Source: Phytoseiulus persimilis
Taxonomy: Eukaryota; Arthropoda; Arachnida; Mesostigmata; Phytoseiidae
Direction: 5' to 3'
DNA: 64,000 nucleotides
NCBI GenBank assembly: GCA_037576195.1
Contig: CM075102.1
Span: 28,268,745-28,332,744, forward strand
Part shown: in pieces, positions 16,557-26,634 of the stretch
Layout of the letters: every line of letters starts with the position of its first letter
Position numbering within the stretch: the first letter of the stretch is position 1
Notes under the pieces: model-generated
The model's database searches: none
Told to the model about the DNA's origin: nothing
What the model saw: only the letters and a program-made list of their open reading frames with translations
Made by a program: the position numbers and the translations under genes

Positions 16557-17283
16557 ATGTTAAACATGTTGTGCGTTCTTTTCGTGACTGCGCTGGCGGC
16601 GACGCAGGCGGCCGTGGTTGAAACGCCGCACATGGTGGACGACCGAGTATTTGAGAAATTGATGACTGCGTTCCGTAGAAGAGGGATCGACGACTGGGCT
16701 AATCGCTGGAGGACAGAGAAGCATAGAAGGTGTAGTGCATCCTTTCAGTGGACCAACGCTCGGTTTAGACGTCACAGATGAGTTGAGGAAAGCATGGGAA
16801 GCGTATGCTCTCCTTGTTCATCAACTAGCTGGGACAAATCCAACGGAGATTTATGCGTCTCATCCACAGGTGTACAATGCAACTGCACCACCACATGCTC
16901 CTGGTGTGCCGGGTACATGACTCGGCACACAACGTGAAACGATGGGTGGAGGAGCCATCGCTCAAGGGAGCAACTTCTTCGGAAGAAGCCCGTCCCCGAC
17001 CTGAGAACGACCAGGATTCTCAAGGAGTCGCCGAGTCCCAGCAGATCGACTCTGGTGCGCTGGGATCATTCTCAAATTCAGGATTATTTCTTGACGGTCG
17101 AGTCTGGGATAATTACAGTGGTCTTTCTCTTTCTCAGAGGAAGTCAAGCGTCCCTACAACCTTGTGCGGAAGCGCAGATCGCTGACCGAGGAATGCTGCT
17201 ACAGCGAAGACGGTTGCACTTGGGCAGACTATGCTGAATACTGCGACACTCCTTACCACAGGGTGCATCCGCGTCTCTCGTGA
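16557..17283 (+). CDS. insulin-like peptide precursor ILP-A
   Basis: Three exons: 16557-16729, 16870-17054, 17138-17283. Intron 1 is phase 2, falling just before the first B-chain Cys; intron 2 is phase 1 in the C peptide, as in classical insulin genes. The precursor has a signal peptide (LCVLFVTALAATQA), then about 40 residues ending TEKHRR, the B chain CTMQLHHHMLLVC (C-X11-C), a C peptide beginning after NVKR, a furin-type site RKRR, and the A chain CCYSEDGCTWADYAEYC. All six insulin cysteines are present, but the A chain is CC-X5-C-X8-C, two residues longer than the usual CC-X3-C-X8-C. Probably a secreted hormone acting on an insulin-receptor tyrosine kinase or a relaxin-type GPCR; which one cannot be told. 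The donors gtgtag and gtgcgc are weak, but the exons join in frame and match the ILP-B gene structure. Confidence 0.88.
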
Positions 17284-17366
17284 ATCGAGCAGCCAACAAA
17301 TCGAAGGCTTTGATTGTGGCCGCTTATACATGGCTCGCAGACGGTAACCTATCTCAACGTGTACAT

Positions 17367-17461
17367 GTAAGTTGGAGAGTGATTATCCTGCGAAATTGAT
17401 GCTATCGCCTGCACCCTACGGGTCACGATCTTATACTCCGAGCCGTTCCTCTTGGTTTCAG
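17367..17461 (+). other. probable intron in the ILP-A 3' UTR
   Basis: A strong donor (ATGTAAGT) lies 83 bases after the stop, followed by a pyrimidine-rich acceptor (CTTGGTTTCAG) and then AATAAA at 17553-17558. This donor/acceptor pair and the AATAAA are preserved in all three array remnants. A splice junction this far downstream of a stop would make the mRNA a potential nonsense-mediated-decay target. Confidence 0.5.
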
Positions 17462-17552
17462 AGGACGAAGGCACTTTCCTCAGTTACCGGATCAGATTAC
17501 ACTTCATCGAAGGCACGCCGGAAACCTCGAAACGGAGTGCTGAATTTGCGCA

Positions 17553-17558
17553 AATAAA
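17553..17558 (+). terminator. poly(A) signal of ILP-A
   Basis: AATAAA in the exon that follows the 3' UTR intron. It is conserved in the remnant copies near 50818, 57096 and 63175. Confidence 0.5.
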
Positions 17559-19165
17559 TGGAGCTTCTGTTGATATCAAGCGGGCGATGCATTTCCTTGT
17601 CTCGTACATATCATGCATGTCTTTGTACACTTTTGATGGTTCCGGAAAAAAGACGTCCGCTGTTCTTTGCTCTGTCGTGAGACTTGGCCGAATACCGGGC
17701 AGCGGTTCTTCACGGCAGGGGCAGGGGTTGCGGCCAACGAGCGAACTTGCTCGTATCTCGACTTGACTCGCACTCTAGACGAAAGTCATCTCTTAAATTC
17801 GGTATACTGAGGATCGGAGGTTGTGAGAAGTCGGAACCCACTCTCATTTTTAATCCGAGATCGTTTTTCCGCTTCCCGAGCGCCCCGTAAAATGAGCAGA
17901 ATAGGCACTCACTTTTTTCGTTGTTCACCTGTTCAGCGGAGATGAAGATGGAAAACGGAGGTACTCCGATGGTGTATGGATTTGACAATTCTCTTGAGAT
18001 CTGAAACAAGACACGGAGTCACTCCGCCCGCCCTTCATGGAGCTGTGGCATTCGTATGAGCCCTATGAAAATCCGTGAAATCACGCCAGAAATCGCCCGT
18101 TTCGACAGACGGTGGAAACAGGTTCGCCGTCATTCGCAGGTCACGTGGTCGGTACCATGTTTCAGCCCCTCCTGTCCAGCTTTTTACCCTAGCGGCACTT
18201 GGTTCCGGGAGTTAACGGAAATATTTTTTTCCCCCCAAAAGTTGGAGGCCATAGCCATGTATGTTGACACCGGTGAATATTGCTGATTTCGACGGAGGGT
18301 CGGGAATTTTCTACGAGCGCGACAGAACCACTCCAACTTGATTTCTGACGGTCGGCAATGAGTCCGGGAGCTCAGAGCAGTCTGACATAGGACCCAAATA
18401 ATTTTGTCCACCCAGAACTCAATCTTCGGTCACTCTGCGTCGGTAACTGGTGCCCGCGGGAGCGACGTAAGTTGAAAACCGACGTAGGTCGAAATCACGG
18501 TTTTTCCATATCATTGATGAGGTTTTGAATGTATGAGCCGGGCCACGTCCCCCCTGACAACGTGACCCCCATGAAAGAATCATTCTGGGGAAGATGGAAT
18601 CTGGAAAGGACTCAGTACTACTGAGTCAGTAGTGAAGGTGAAACCCTCCGGTTAAAACCCTGTAAACGCCCCTCAAGGACACTGGGAGGCGACTCAATGC
18701 CCTAATGAACGTCTGCTCAATTCGGAATCGAGCCTGAGGAGTCGAAGAAACGCGGAAATGAAAGAAATTGCCCGAAAAAAAAGACAAGGGACGACTGTAC
18801 TCAAACGACGAGCGCATCCATGGGGCATACAGCATTTAGGGATTCCGGTCGTACTTGCCAAGCTCAGGTACTTGAGAATAATTTGATTGAAAAAAAAAAG
18901 GTACTTGAGAATATTTGTTCGACTCCGAGAATCCCGGATTCGCATTCGAAAAGATCCGTATAAAGTCGTAAATCGCTCGCACGCCCGCTCTTGTCCCTTC
19001 CGCTCTCGTCTTGCTTCCACACTCAACTCCCTCCACCTCCCAGTCGGGTCGATTGGAGCCTTGGGAGTGAGATCAGGGGAAAAATAACACGTTACAAAGG
19101 TCCTCCGTAGTCGAGCGTCTTCGAATCGTCGATGGCATTGTCTGTTGGAGCTCTCAAGTCGCCTG

Positions 19166-19243
19166 TATAAAGGATCTCACTCTAGTCGACGACCATTGTA
19201 CATCGTCGAAGGGTCAGAACAACATCTGCTTCGCAATGCTCAG
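19166..19243 (+). promoter_or_regulatory. orphan TATA promoter and mini-exon (copy 0)
   Basis: TATAAA at 19166-19171, then ATGCTCAG at 19236-19243 directly followed by a donor gtatgt. In the array the same block lies about 2 kb upstream of ILP-B. ATG-CTC-AG would splice in phase to the ILP-B signal-peptide exon. Here no ILP-B exon follows, so the promoter is orphaned. Confidence 0.45.
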
Positions 19244-19273
19244 GTATGTAAGGATAGTCTTGTTCTGATATTC

Positions 19274-20464
19274 CTACTGCGTGGATGATACCTGTATTGT
19301 GTCTCGTAAGAATGCGTCAGGTAGTTGAGTTCTGGGGAGCCTGAAATTGTCTGCTATGATTTTGTATCCTGTGTTCCAGGGGTACTTTTCTATGTCATCA
19401 CAGAGTTTTTTCCACGTATTCTTTTTAGATTTGAGTATCGTTGTTCTCAGTTTGCTGCGTTGTTCGTCATACAGTGTTTTTTCCGAGTCTCTGTTTGTTG
19501 GGTCTGCTCTGGTGTATGTTCTTCTGGCCTTGATGCAAAGTCTCCGGGCCTCGGAAACCTCTGCATTCCACCAGTAGCTTCCTCTCTTCTGTGTTTGTGT
19601 CTTTATGTTCGATTTCTTGCAGGCGTTGTGTGTGATGTTCGTGAGGAGTTCTGCTGTGAGGTTTGCTCGGGCGTTTGAAAGCTTTTCGAATTCCATCGTG
19701 AACTTTACGGAGTCTATGTTTCTGTGGTTGTGTTTGTAGCGCTTGTTTTTTGTTCTGTTGGCTCTGTGTGGTTCACGCGTTGTGATGTCGTATCTGATGT
19801 ATTTGTGGTCGCTTAGGCACTCGAGCTCCGAGAGGACGAACCAGTTTTTTATGGCGTGTCTTGACCTATTGTTTGTGAATGTGACGTCAATATGTGATCT
19901 CTGGCTCCCTCTTTCAGAAGTCGGTCTGTCCCCGGAGTTTGCAACCGTGAGGTCATTTGCTGCACACCACTCGAGGAGGAAACGGCCTCTCCTATTGGTG
20001 TACGCGCTGCCGCAGACAGCAGACGCCGAGTTGAAGTCCCCTGAGATTATTATTTTAGTGTTAGGCGGTTGGTTGTGGAGGCTGACAGATATGCCGTGTC
20101 ATGGTGAGCTCGTTTTGATGAATTTTAAGGCTGCTGAGTTGCTGTTGTCGGTTATCCAGGTGTTGTTGAGTTTTGCGATGTTTGGCTCTGAGACGGCCAA
20201 GATTTGTTTTCGCTTTTCCGAACATAATTGTATTGCGAGGTCTTGTGCTGTTCGGCTCCGATTGAGGTTGATTTGAAGAACTCTGTTCAAATTAGTGTTT
20301 TTTTTCGTGTTCATGGTTTGGTATTTGGGGTTGCTGCTCGTGGATTGTCGTCTGTTGGTGGTGCTGTCTCGGTTTCTTGTGTCGTGTTCACGTTTTTCTC
20401 TCGGTCCCCTCAAGGCATCCAAAAGCATCCAAACCCGCTCAGATGATAGAGTATGTTCCCAACC
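19274..20464 (-). mobile_element. R1/I-like LINE ORF2 fragment (copy 0)
   Basis: The minus strand reads the start of a LINE ORF2: LQINLNRSRTAQDL and SEPNI of an APE-type endonuclease, then, across a shared internal gap, GDFNSA, a HIDVTFTN-type segment and SDHKYI, then the linker into the reverse transcriptase (YKIIADNFRLPRTQLP). Copy 0 also has frame breaks. The reverse transcriptase proper is missing, so the fragment is dead. The linker matches the + strand element at 32.6 kb, so both belong to one family. The long + strand frames over it are antisense shadows. Confidence 0.75.
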
Positions 20465-21888
20465 TTAAGGGGGGATGTTCACTAAAACACTATATCTGCT
20501 TCCGCGGCCTGTATCTTCTCTTCTGTGGCAGCTAGAAACTATCTGAAGTGACCCCCGAATGTAGGAAGCTTCAAACTATTCACGAAAAAAAAATTGAGAC
20601 TCAACTTCGTTTTCTTCTCTAGCGGAAAAATAGTCTGGATTTCGCGGTTTTGCCCTGATTTTTCCTCGCCAGGATGAGGTAGAGGGCTGTTCTTTTTTTT
20701 GAATGGTAGATAATTTTGTGCTCCTCATACTGAACTAGAACGGTGGCAATCCTGCCCCGAGAACCATGAAAAAATTCAAGATCAAGATGCTGGAAGAATC
20801 AACATTTGGCTGATGACGAATTTTTCGGAGGCCCCGCTTGCGTTCGCCATCATTCTAGTTCACTTTATTCCCACGTGCATGAGCTACGTTTGGAAAAAAA
20901 AATTATCGAAATCGATGCACCTGGCGCGGAGATATCAGGGAAATGGTGGTCGGCAATGGGCCGAAATACGATTCCGAGAAATCGAGCCTTGAAGTTTGTG
21001 ACCATCGAAGTGAGGGCTCGCCATTCCCTGTGGTTTTCACCTGATTTCTCGGCACCAGAACCAGCTAGTGACTTCAATCTTGTGTTGAAATCTAGGTGAG
21101 GAATTTCTCTCGGAGATGAACTAGAACTATCGGGGTCCGAGCAGGGGAAAATTTTTGAAATCGATGAGGAAGATGAAAAAAAACATTTTTCCTCCTTCGC
21201 CAAAGCTGTGTCCAAGAGAACAATTCCAATTCCTTCAATTCCAGTTCATTTAAGAGCCACATTCATCAGCAACAAATAGAAACAAGCCGCATCAAAATCG
21301 ATGACTCCCAATAGGAGAAATCAGGGAAACGGCGGACCTGATTTGACCGAAGTTGTCTGCCCATTCGGCCTGCTTCGCGCCTTTCGTCGGCCGCGTTTCT
21401 CCCCTAGGCTCTGACCCTATCTCGGAATTCGAGTCGCCGGAAGGTTCACCGTGTCTCATTTTCCACGATAGAGAATGACATCGATCGACGTGTGCCGTCT
21501 CCCCGGCCAGCTCGACTTCGGCCCGTCTCACTGCGCGCGCGGAGCAGACTGTCAGCTTAAAGAATGAACGCATTCCACCAGCGGCAGAAGTTTTTCGAAG
21601 CGGGTGATTCCGAGAACGTAGATGCTCCCCACGAATGGTATTTGTTTCCGCGGATCGAAAACGGTTCCCCCGCCTGAACGAGTGAACATCAGAGCTTCGC
21701 TTGATAGTTCTTCACGACCTAACATGACACATCCAGATGATATGAACAAAATGGCTGATATCTAGGAATCTAAGACAGATATCGAGGTCCGATTTAATTT
21801 GGATACCAGAGGGGCCTGTCCTGCATCGAACCATGCCACAAACAGGGAACGCGATTTTTCCCGATCTTTAGTGAACATCCCCCCTTAA
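20465..21888. mobile_element. TTAA-flanked inverted-repeat transposon, non-autonomous
   Basis: The insert is 20469-21884 (1416 bp). It is flanked by TTAA (20465-20468 and 21885-21888), and its ends are 18-bp perfect inverted repeats (GGGGGGATGTTCACTAAA). The empty site CCTTAAGTCG is seen in the collinear array copy at 44704-44713, which proves insertion. No transposase is encoded. A TTAA target is typical of piggyBac and Kolobok. The GGG terminus does not fit the CCC start usual for piggyBac, so Kolobok-type is at least as likely. Confidence 0.85.
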
Positions 21889-21936
21889 GTCGTCGGAGCC
21901 GAGTGGAATCTGTCAGACTCCTCGAGCTCCTCCCTC

Positions 21937-22678
21937 GTACCGAGACGTTGTCGTTCAGCAAACTCCGATCTGCGTTCTCAGATGTCCGACATGTGAAAAC
22001 AGCGCACTCATTCTTGCTGAGCAAGATATTATCAAGTGAGTTGACAGCGTTGCAGTGTATATCCCTGATCAATCGATGGGATCCTCCTTCTAGTGAGGGG
22101 ATCGGCGAGATTCCGCGTCTGGAAACCCGGTGCAACCCAAGGCACCGAAATCCAACCAACCAAGACGCAGTCGACCGCGACTCACTCCGAGGCAGGTGCA
22201 GGCAGTTCTAGAGACGTCCGATGTGCCCCAGTGATTCCGTCTGGGTCCGCTGCCAACTTGTCGCGTTTGGGGGAAGGGGCTTGTCGGTGAATGGAGGCCA
22301 GCGAGCTGCCCGAGGAGATCGTATGAAGTGACCAGGAATGGGAGGGGCCGATCCTTGGCCCCATGGAGTCATGTGTTCTGGTGAACTCACCTGATTCCTT
22401 CATTCTTGTATAACTGCTCGAGAGATTAATTTCGTCGAGCATTGCAAAGCCCAGTTCTGCATGGTCTTGACGGCACTCGTCGATCAGAGACGAGAAAGAG
22501 GGTTTCACTCGAATAACTGACAAACGTTCCCGAAATTCAAACGCTGGGAGACGAGAACGAAAAAAGGGCCAAGACGGGAAAACCAGAGAAGTGCGATAGA
22601 GGGGCTTGCTCCACCAGTGGACCATCTCTCAAGTCGCACGTCGACCGCGTTTGGCTAGAACTGTTCGTTTGATTCCAG
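21937..22678. other. unique sequence before the GFSDQR gene
   Basis: This begins right at the breakpoint where similarity to the array ends. Open frames of about 100 codons occur on both strands without recognisable domains. Upstream exons of the next gene may lie here, because its first clear exon starts out of phase and needs a preceding one. Confidence 0.35.
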
Positions 22679-25600
22679 GTCGAAGAAGAACGGCTTCTCC
22701 GATCAGCGCATCGTCGAGCTTGAAGGCATGCTTATGAATAATCGGTGAGTTTTGTTCTCGACGTTTCTCTCATCGGCATTCACGAGGCGGCCCCACGGTT
22801 CCCGTGGAAATATATTGAAACTGAGCTCGAGATGATGACCTTACACTCAAAAACGCTTTGTTTCTCGTTCATGCTCCGCAGAGTGAGGAAGAGTGGATTC
22901 TCAGATCAACGACTTGCTGAGATGGAAGCTATGCTTCTCAACGGGAACAAGTGAGTCGGAGTTTGGCAGACCCTCGAGACGGATCTTTTCCACCATCACT
23001 CCGGGTGAAGCAAGCAGAACTCCTAAATTGCAGCGGTGGGAGCTTCAATTTCATCAAAACTCGATCTCAGAAAAAAGCAGTAGCCGCAAACTGAAGCACC
23101 GAACTTCCATGGCTCCGACGTTCATTCGTGGTGTCGTCACGCGGCCCGCAAACTTTCTGGAGGGATTATAATGACTATGATCTAGCTCTCCGTCTTCCGT
23201 CGCTCTCCCTCGGAGCTTAGTGCATCAGGGTCTTTGGCAGTGCACGTTGCATGCAGACGCGATGCATTCTGGGTTCGTGAGAGATCAGAGACAGTGTTTT
23301 TTCTCGATCGGAAATCATTCTCTCGTTTTGTGATGCGGCGTTGTGAGTTGTCCCGGGTCTCGAGTTCAACGCTCCCTCGAGCCCGGAGCTTCCATCCGTA
23401 TCGGCTCGGAAGCTGAGGGTACCCAGGTGATTTACCGCTGACAACCATTGGTGTCCAACCTAACTTTGGCAATCTCCGCGCCTGGCAAAATCGGCCGCCG
23501 CAGCGAGAGACAAGAGCGTCATGTCGATTGAAATACTGTGTTTTGTCGGAATCGTCCCTCGTTGCTCTGTTGCATATTCTCATATCTGAATTTCTCAAAA
23601 ATGTTTCGCATTATCGCAGAATGCGTCGCAGTGGATTCTCAGACCAGCGCATTGCGGAAATGGAGGCCATGCTGATGAACTCAATGAAACGTCCTGCCCA
23701 ACGAGCCCTCACAGGAGACCAATCGAGGTAAACTCCGTGATTCCGCCCGATTTGAGCGGAGGCCCGATTTGAGCGAAGTCCCGATCTGAGCGGAGACCCA
23801 ATTTGAGCGAAGGCCCGATTTGAGCGAAGGCCCGATTTGAGCGGAGGCCCGATTTGAGCGGAAGCCAACAGCGGCTGTGGTACCGTTGCTCGCGCTAGAG
23901 TTGGGTCCGGCACCTTCTGATGGCGATCATGACTGAAGAAGAGCTGCAGGCTGCAGCCCTCGTTTCTTGAGCCAGTACCATAGAACACTGCTCATGGCAC
24001 CGAAAAGAGCCTGCGTTCTCCAATTCCTTGAGGGAGTTCAAGACACCGATCGCTGATTTGAGGGCTTGCGCCTCATCGAAAAGCTGCTGTCAACGCCGCT
24101 CGCTACGCTCGCGGGGCACTCCGCTTCTCGCTAGTCGGTGGGCCGTGAATGGCGGCGACGCAAAGGATAATAGTGGTCAACGATGAGCAAAGGTTGCCCT
24201 CTGGCCGAATCCACGAAGCTCGGCGGCATACTTGCTTCGCATTCCGGCACAACGCGCGCACGCAGTCCTGCGAGGCTCTACCTGAAACCGATACATTCGA
24301 AAGGAACGAAGTGGAAGAAGTTCGAACCACACCAGCGTCTTCCGCACCGCTGCTGTCCGCTCAAATCGGGCTCTCGCTCAAATCGGGCCTTCGCTCAAAT
24401 TGGGTCTCCGCTAAAATCGGGACTCCGCTCAAATTGGACCTCCGCTCAAATGTAGCGGCACCAAACTCCGTCGGTCCGAGTAAAAACCGTTCCATTTCGC
24501 GCCCACTTATCGATGAGTTCAGCGCTTCGTGTCTTCTCAAGTGGCCGGCTACTTATGAACTTCAAGCACAGATCACACGCCCCTCACTCAGCGATTCAAT
24601 GATTCAGTCAATCAAATCATGGATCACACAAACCCAATCACGTGGAACGCAGAGGTAATCGACTTTGCTGTAGAGGCCTGTAGGATGTTCGTCTGCTTAG
24701 GCTTTAACATCTCTCACATGAGGAATTGAGCGAAAACAGCGTGGGGGCTGACGATCAGTCGATTCCCTGAGTTTATCGTCCGCTCGCATAGCTGCAAAGC
24801 TGTTTTTTTCCCTTCGAGCGACCAAAGGAGACATTAGATGGATTTAGAGTAAATGTTCAGCGTGTCGAGCTGAAATCGAACGAGCCGTCGGTATTCTGAA
24901 AGACATGCTTTACCACTTTGCGAAGTGGGAAACGGCCAAACGAACACGCCAACCGGAACACTGACGGGAAAGCCTTGGAGAGAGGAACTGATCTTCGACG
25001 AGAATCAAAACACACAAAAACGGCCGTTAGCGACTACAGAGGGATTGTTGCTGTTCTTGTTTTGAAGACTGTCTTCTAGCATTTGGGCGCTCCCGAAACC
25101 TCACATTTGAATCCATGCCTCTGTCAAACACGCTCGATGGGGATGGTGAGAGAAAAAACCGAAACCGAAACACCCGCTATCATTCGACCGATGCTGGGAA
25201 AACTGTTAGGAACTCTGCGCCCAGATCCCGGGTCCGTACGCTGCCACAGAACACGATTTGCGGCGGTCTACCGCAGATGTCTGATAGCTCGGGGATCATT
25301 CGTGGGGTTCGTGGCATCGTCTACTCTTCGAAAGAGCGTAACATTCGAGGTTAAAGAAACAAACAGACCATAGATGAGGATGTGGAAACATACGCTGCGG
25401 TCGAAGCAGAGAATGATCTTCACACAAGATAATAAAACTTCGGCGATTCTCTCTCTTTCGCCTGAGTGCATGGGAAACCACCTGGTCTTTTTTTTTCTCT
25501 GTCTGATTCACGCTCCTGGAGAAGCCTATTCTCGAACTAATGATTCCTCATATCCTCGCCCACGTGTGATTCTTCCCGCCTCGTAACGTCCTCCTAGCTG

Positions 25601-26634
25601 TTTACGATTCCTTCTCTTTCATATTTTACGTTCAGAGCTGGTTCGCGGATCTTCTGAAATGTCAATGTCCGTTGTCAGTCCGGCGGCCGAGCACAATCGA
25701 GTTCAAGAAACTGCCGCAACTGATCTACTTCCACGGTCTAATATCTCGGGACTTTCGTCTAGCTCCTCTTGATAACTGCAATCTACTTGAGAAGGGTCAG
25801 CCTTTGCGAGAGTTATAGCCTGATTAAAATGCCTCCAACCACCTGAACGGAACTCAAGGATCAGAGAAAATGCGGAAGCGGGAGGGAGTCCGTAGTGGGA
25901 GCACTCGGCTTGGCGCGTCTTCGCCCTGGAGGATTTAGGAGTTAGAGAAAGAGCTCGCGAGGAGATGGAGTTATTGTGCAAGAGGACACGCCTCTCACGA
26001 CTCCGCTGTGAGAGGTTCCGTTCTCGAAATTCGATTCTCCGTTCTGGCATCCTCTGGATCGACTGAGGAGCTGGCGACCACCATCCGATAGTTCAGCACT
26101 GTTTTCCCGCGAAACAGTGGGGAACTGCTATATCCGATCTCAACTCTCGCTCTGAACTTCCGGACTCCTGGCCATGCCTCTTCGAAGCTCTGCAGCTGTG
26201 AGGTTTCCCGTGACTTCAGCCCTAACAGATTCCTCACTGTCATTTCTACGATCCTGCTTTTCCGTCTCTCTGTGAAAACTCTCTGTCCTCCGCGATCTGT
26301 CTCTCTTTTCGCCCGACCCTCAAAGTAAGTTGCAAAGAAGGTTCTGATAGTAGGCGCTGGGTCTGGGATGCTCATTCGCCGATTCGATACGTAACCTCGG
26401 GAATTTTGTACAGATAACATGAAAAGCGAGGCGGCCTCGTTCTCGACCCGCAAGCAATCGATGAGAACCTTTTAATATATTTGCAGCCATTACCACCTCA
26501 CTCCACCTGGACATTACTTGTCTCAGTCAGACCATGTTCTCACGTTCCAGCCTCATCTGAAAAGGAGCGGTTTCAGCGATCAGCGGATGATGGAAATGGA
26601 AACCATGGTATTGACTCAGGTACCGCCACGCTAA
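22679..26634 (+). CDS. gene with repeated GFSDQR-module exons (3' part)
   Basis: Five exons join in a constant phase: 22679-22744, 22882-22950, 23620-23727, 24523-24654, 26487-26634 (stop TAA 26632-26634). Four of them encode one copy of the module basic-basic-[NS]-GFSDQR-[ILM]-x-E-[LM]-E-x-M, and the fourth exon holds a weaker version (SLSDSMIQSI). Each clear module is preceded by two basic residues (KK, RK, RR, KR), as in multi-peptide neuropeptide precursors, although this could also be a helical repeat in an intracellular protein. The last exon adds HYHLTPPGHYLSQSD before its module. The start of the gene is not identified and I do not recognise the family. Tandem exon duplication explains the structure. 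The exon at 24523 has the weakest acceptor. Confidence 0.65.
23746..23864. repeat. tandem 17-bp repeat, left arm
   Basis: About seven head-to-tail copies of CCCGATTTGAGCGGAGG with one or two changes each. It lies in the intron after the third GFSDQR exon. The same unit occurs in inverted orientation about 490 bp downstream. Confidence 0.9.
24354..24453. repeat. tandem 17-bp repeat, right arm (inverted)
   Basis: About six copies of the reverse complement of the left-arm unit (CCGCTCAAATCGGG core). Left and right arms could pair over about 100 bp in the pre-mRNA. Confidence 0.9.
24655..26486. other. large intron, nothing else recognised
   Basis: Intron between the fourth and last GFSDQR exons. 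A 152-codon minus frame (25995-26453) has a plausible composition but no domain or splice support. Further module exons could be hidden here; I did not find one. Confidence 0.4.

Larger units (their letters stand above)
17363..21936. repeat. ancestral (copy 0) version of the array unit's flank
   Basis: From about 17363 to 20464, and again from 21889 to 21936, the sequence is collinear with the tandem array units (for example 50632-53930). It comprises the ILP-A 3' flank, the block with the TATA promoter, and the antisense LINE fragment. Similarity stops abruptly at about 21936, exactly where the array units continue into ILP-B. It is interrupted only by the TTAA element at 20469-21884. Copy 0 lacks roughly 220 bases found after the promoter block in the array copies. 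Confidence 0.8.

Noticed and set aside
16735-16920. ORF LGLDVTDELRKAWEAYALL, which recurs in the array
   Set aside because: It lies in ILP-A intron 1 between a donor and acceptor that make a correct hormone. The recurring copies are the remnant of that intron, so the frame is not evidence of coding.
17452-17766. 104-codon ORF SEDEGTFLSYRIRL, with copies at 50718, 56996 and 63075
   Set aside because: It begins at the 3' UTR acceptor and runs over the AATAAA. Its recurrence is explained by recent duplication of the flank.
23746-24453. CRISPR-like array
   Set aside because: The 17-bp units abut without spacers, the DNA is eukaryotic and the second block is inverted, so it is a tandem repeat pair.
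25995-26453. 152-codon minus ORF
   Set aside because: It lies in the last intron of the GFSDQR gene with no splice or domain support.
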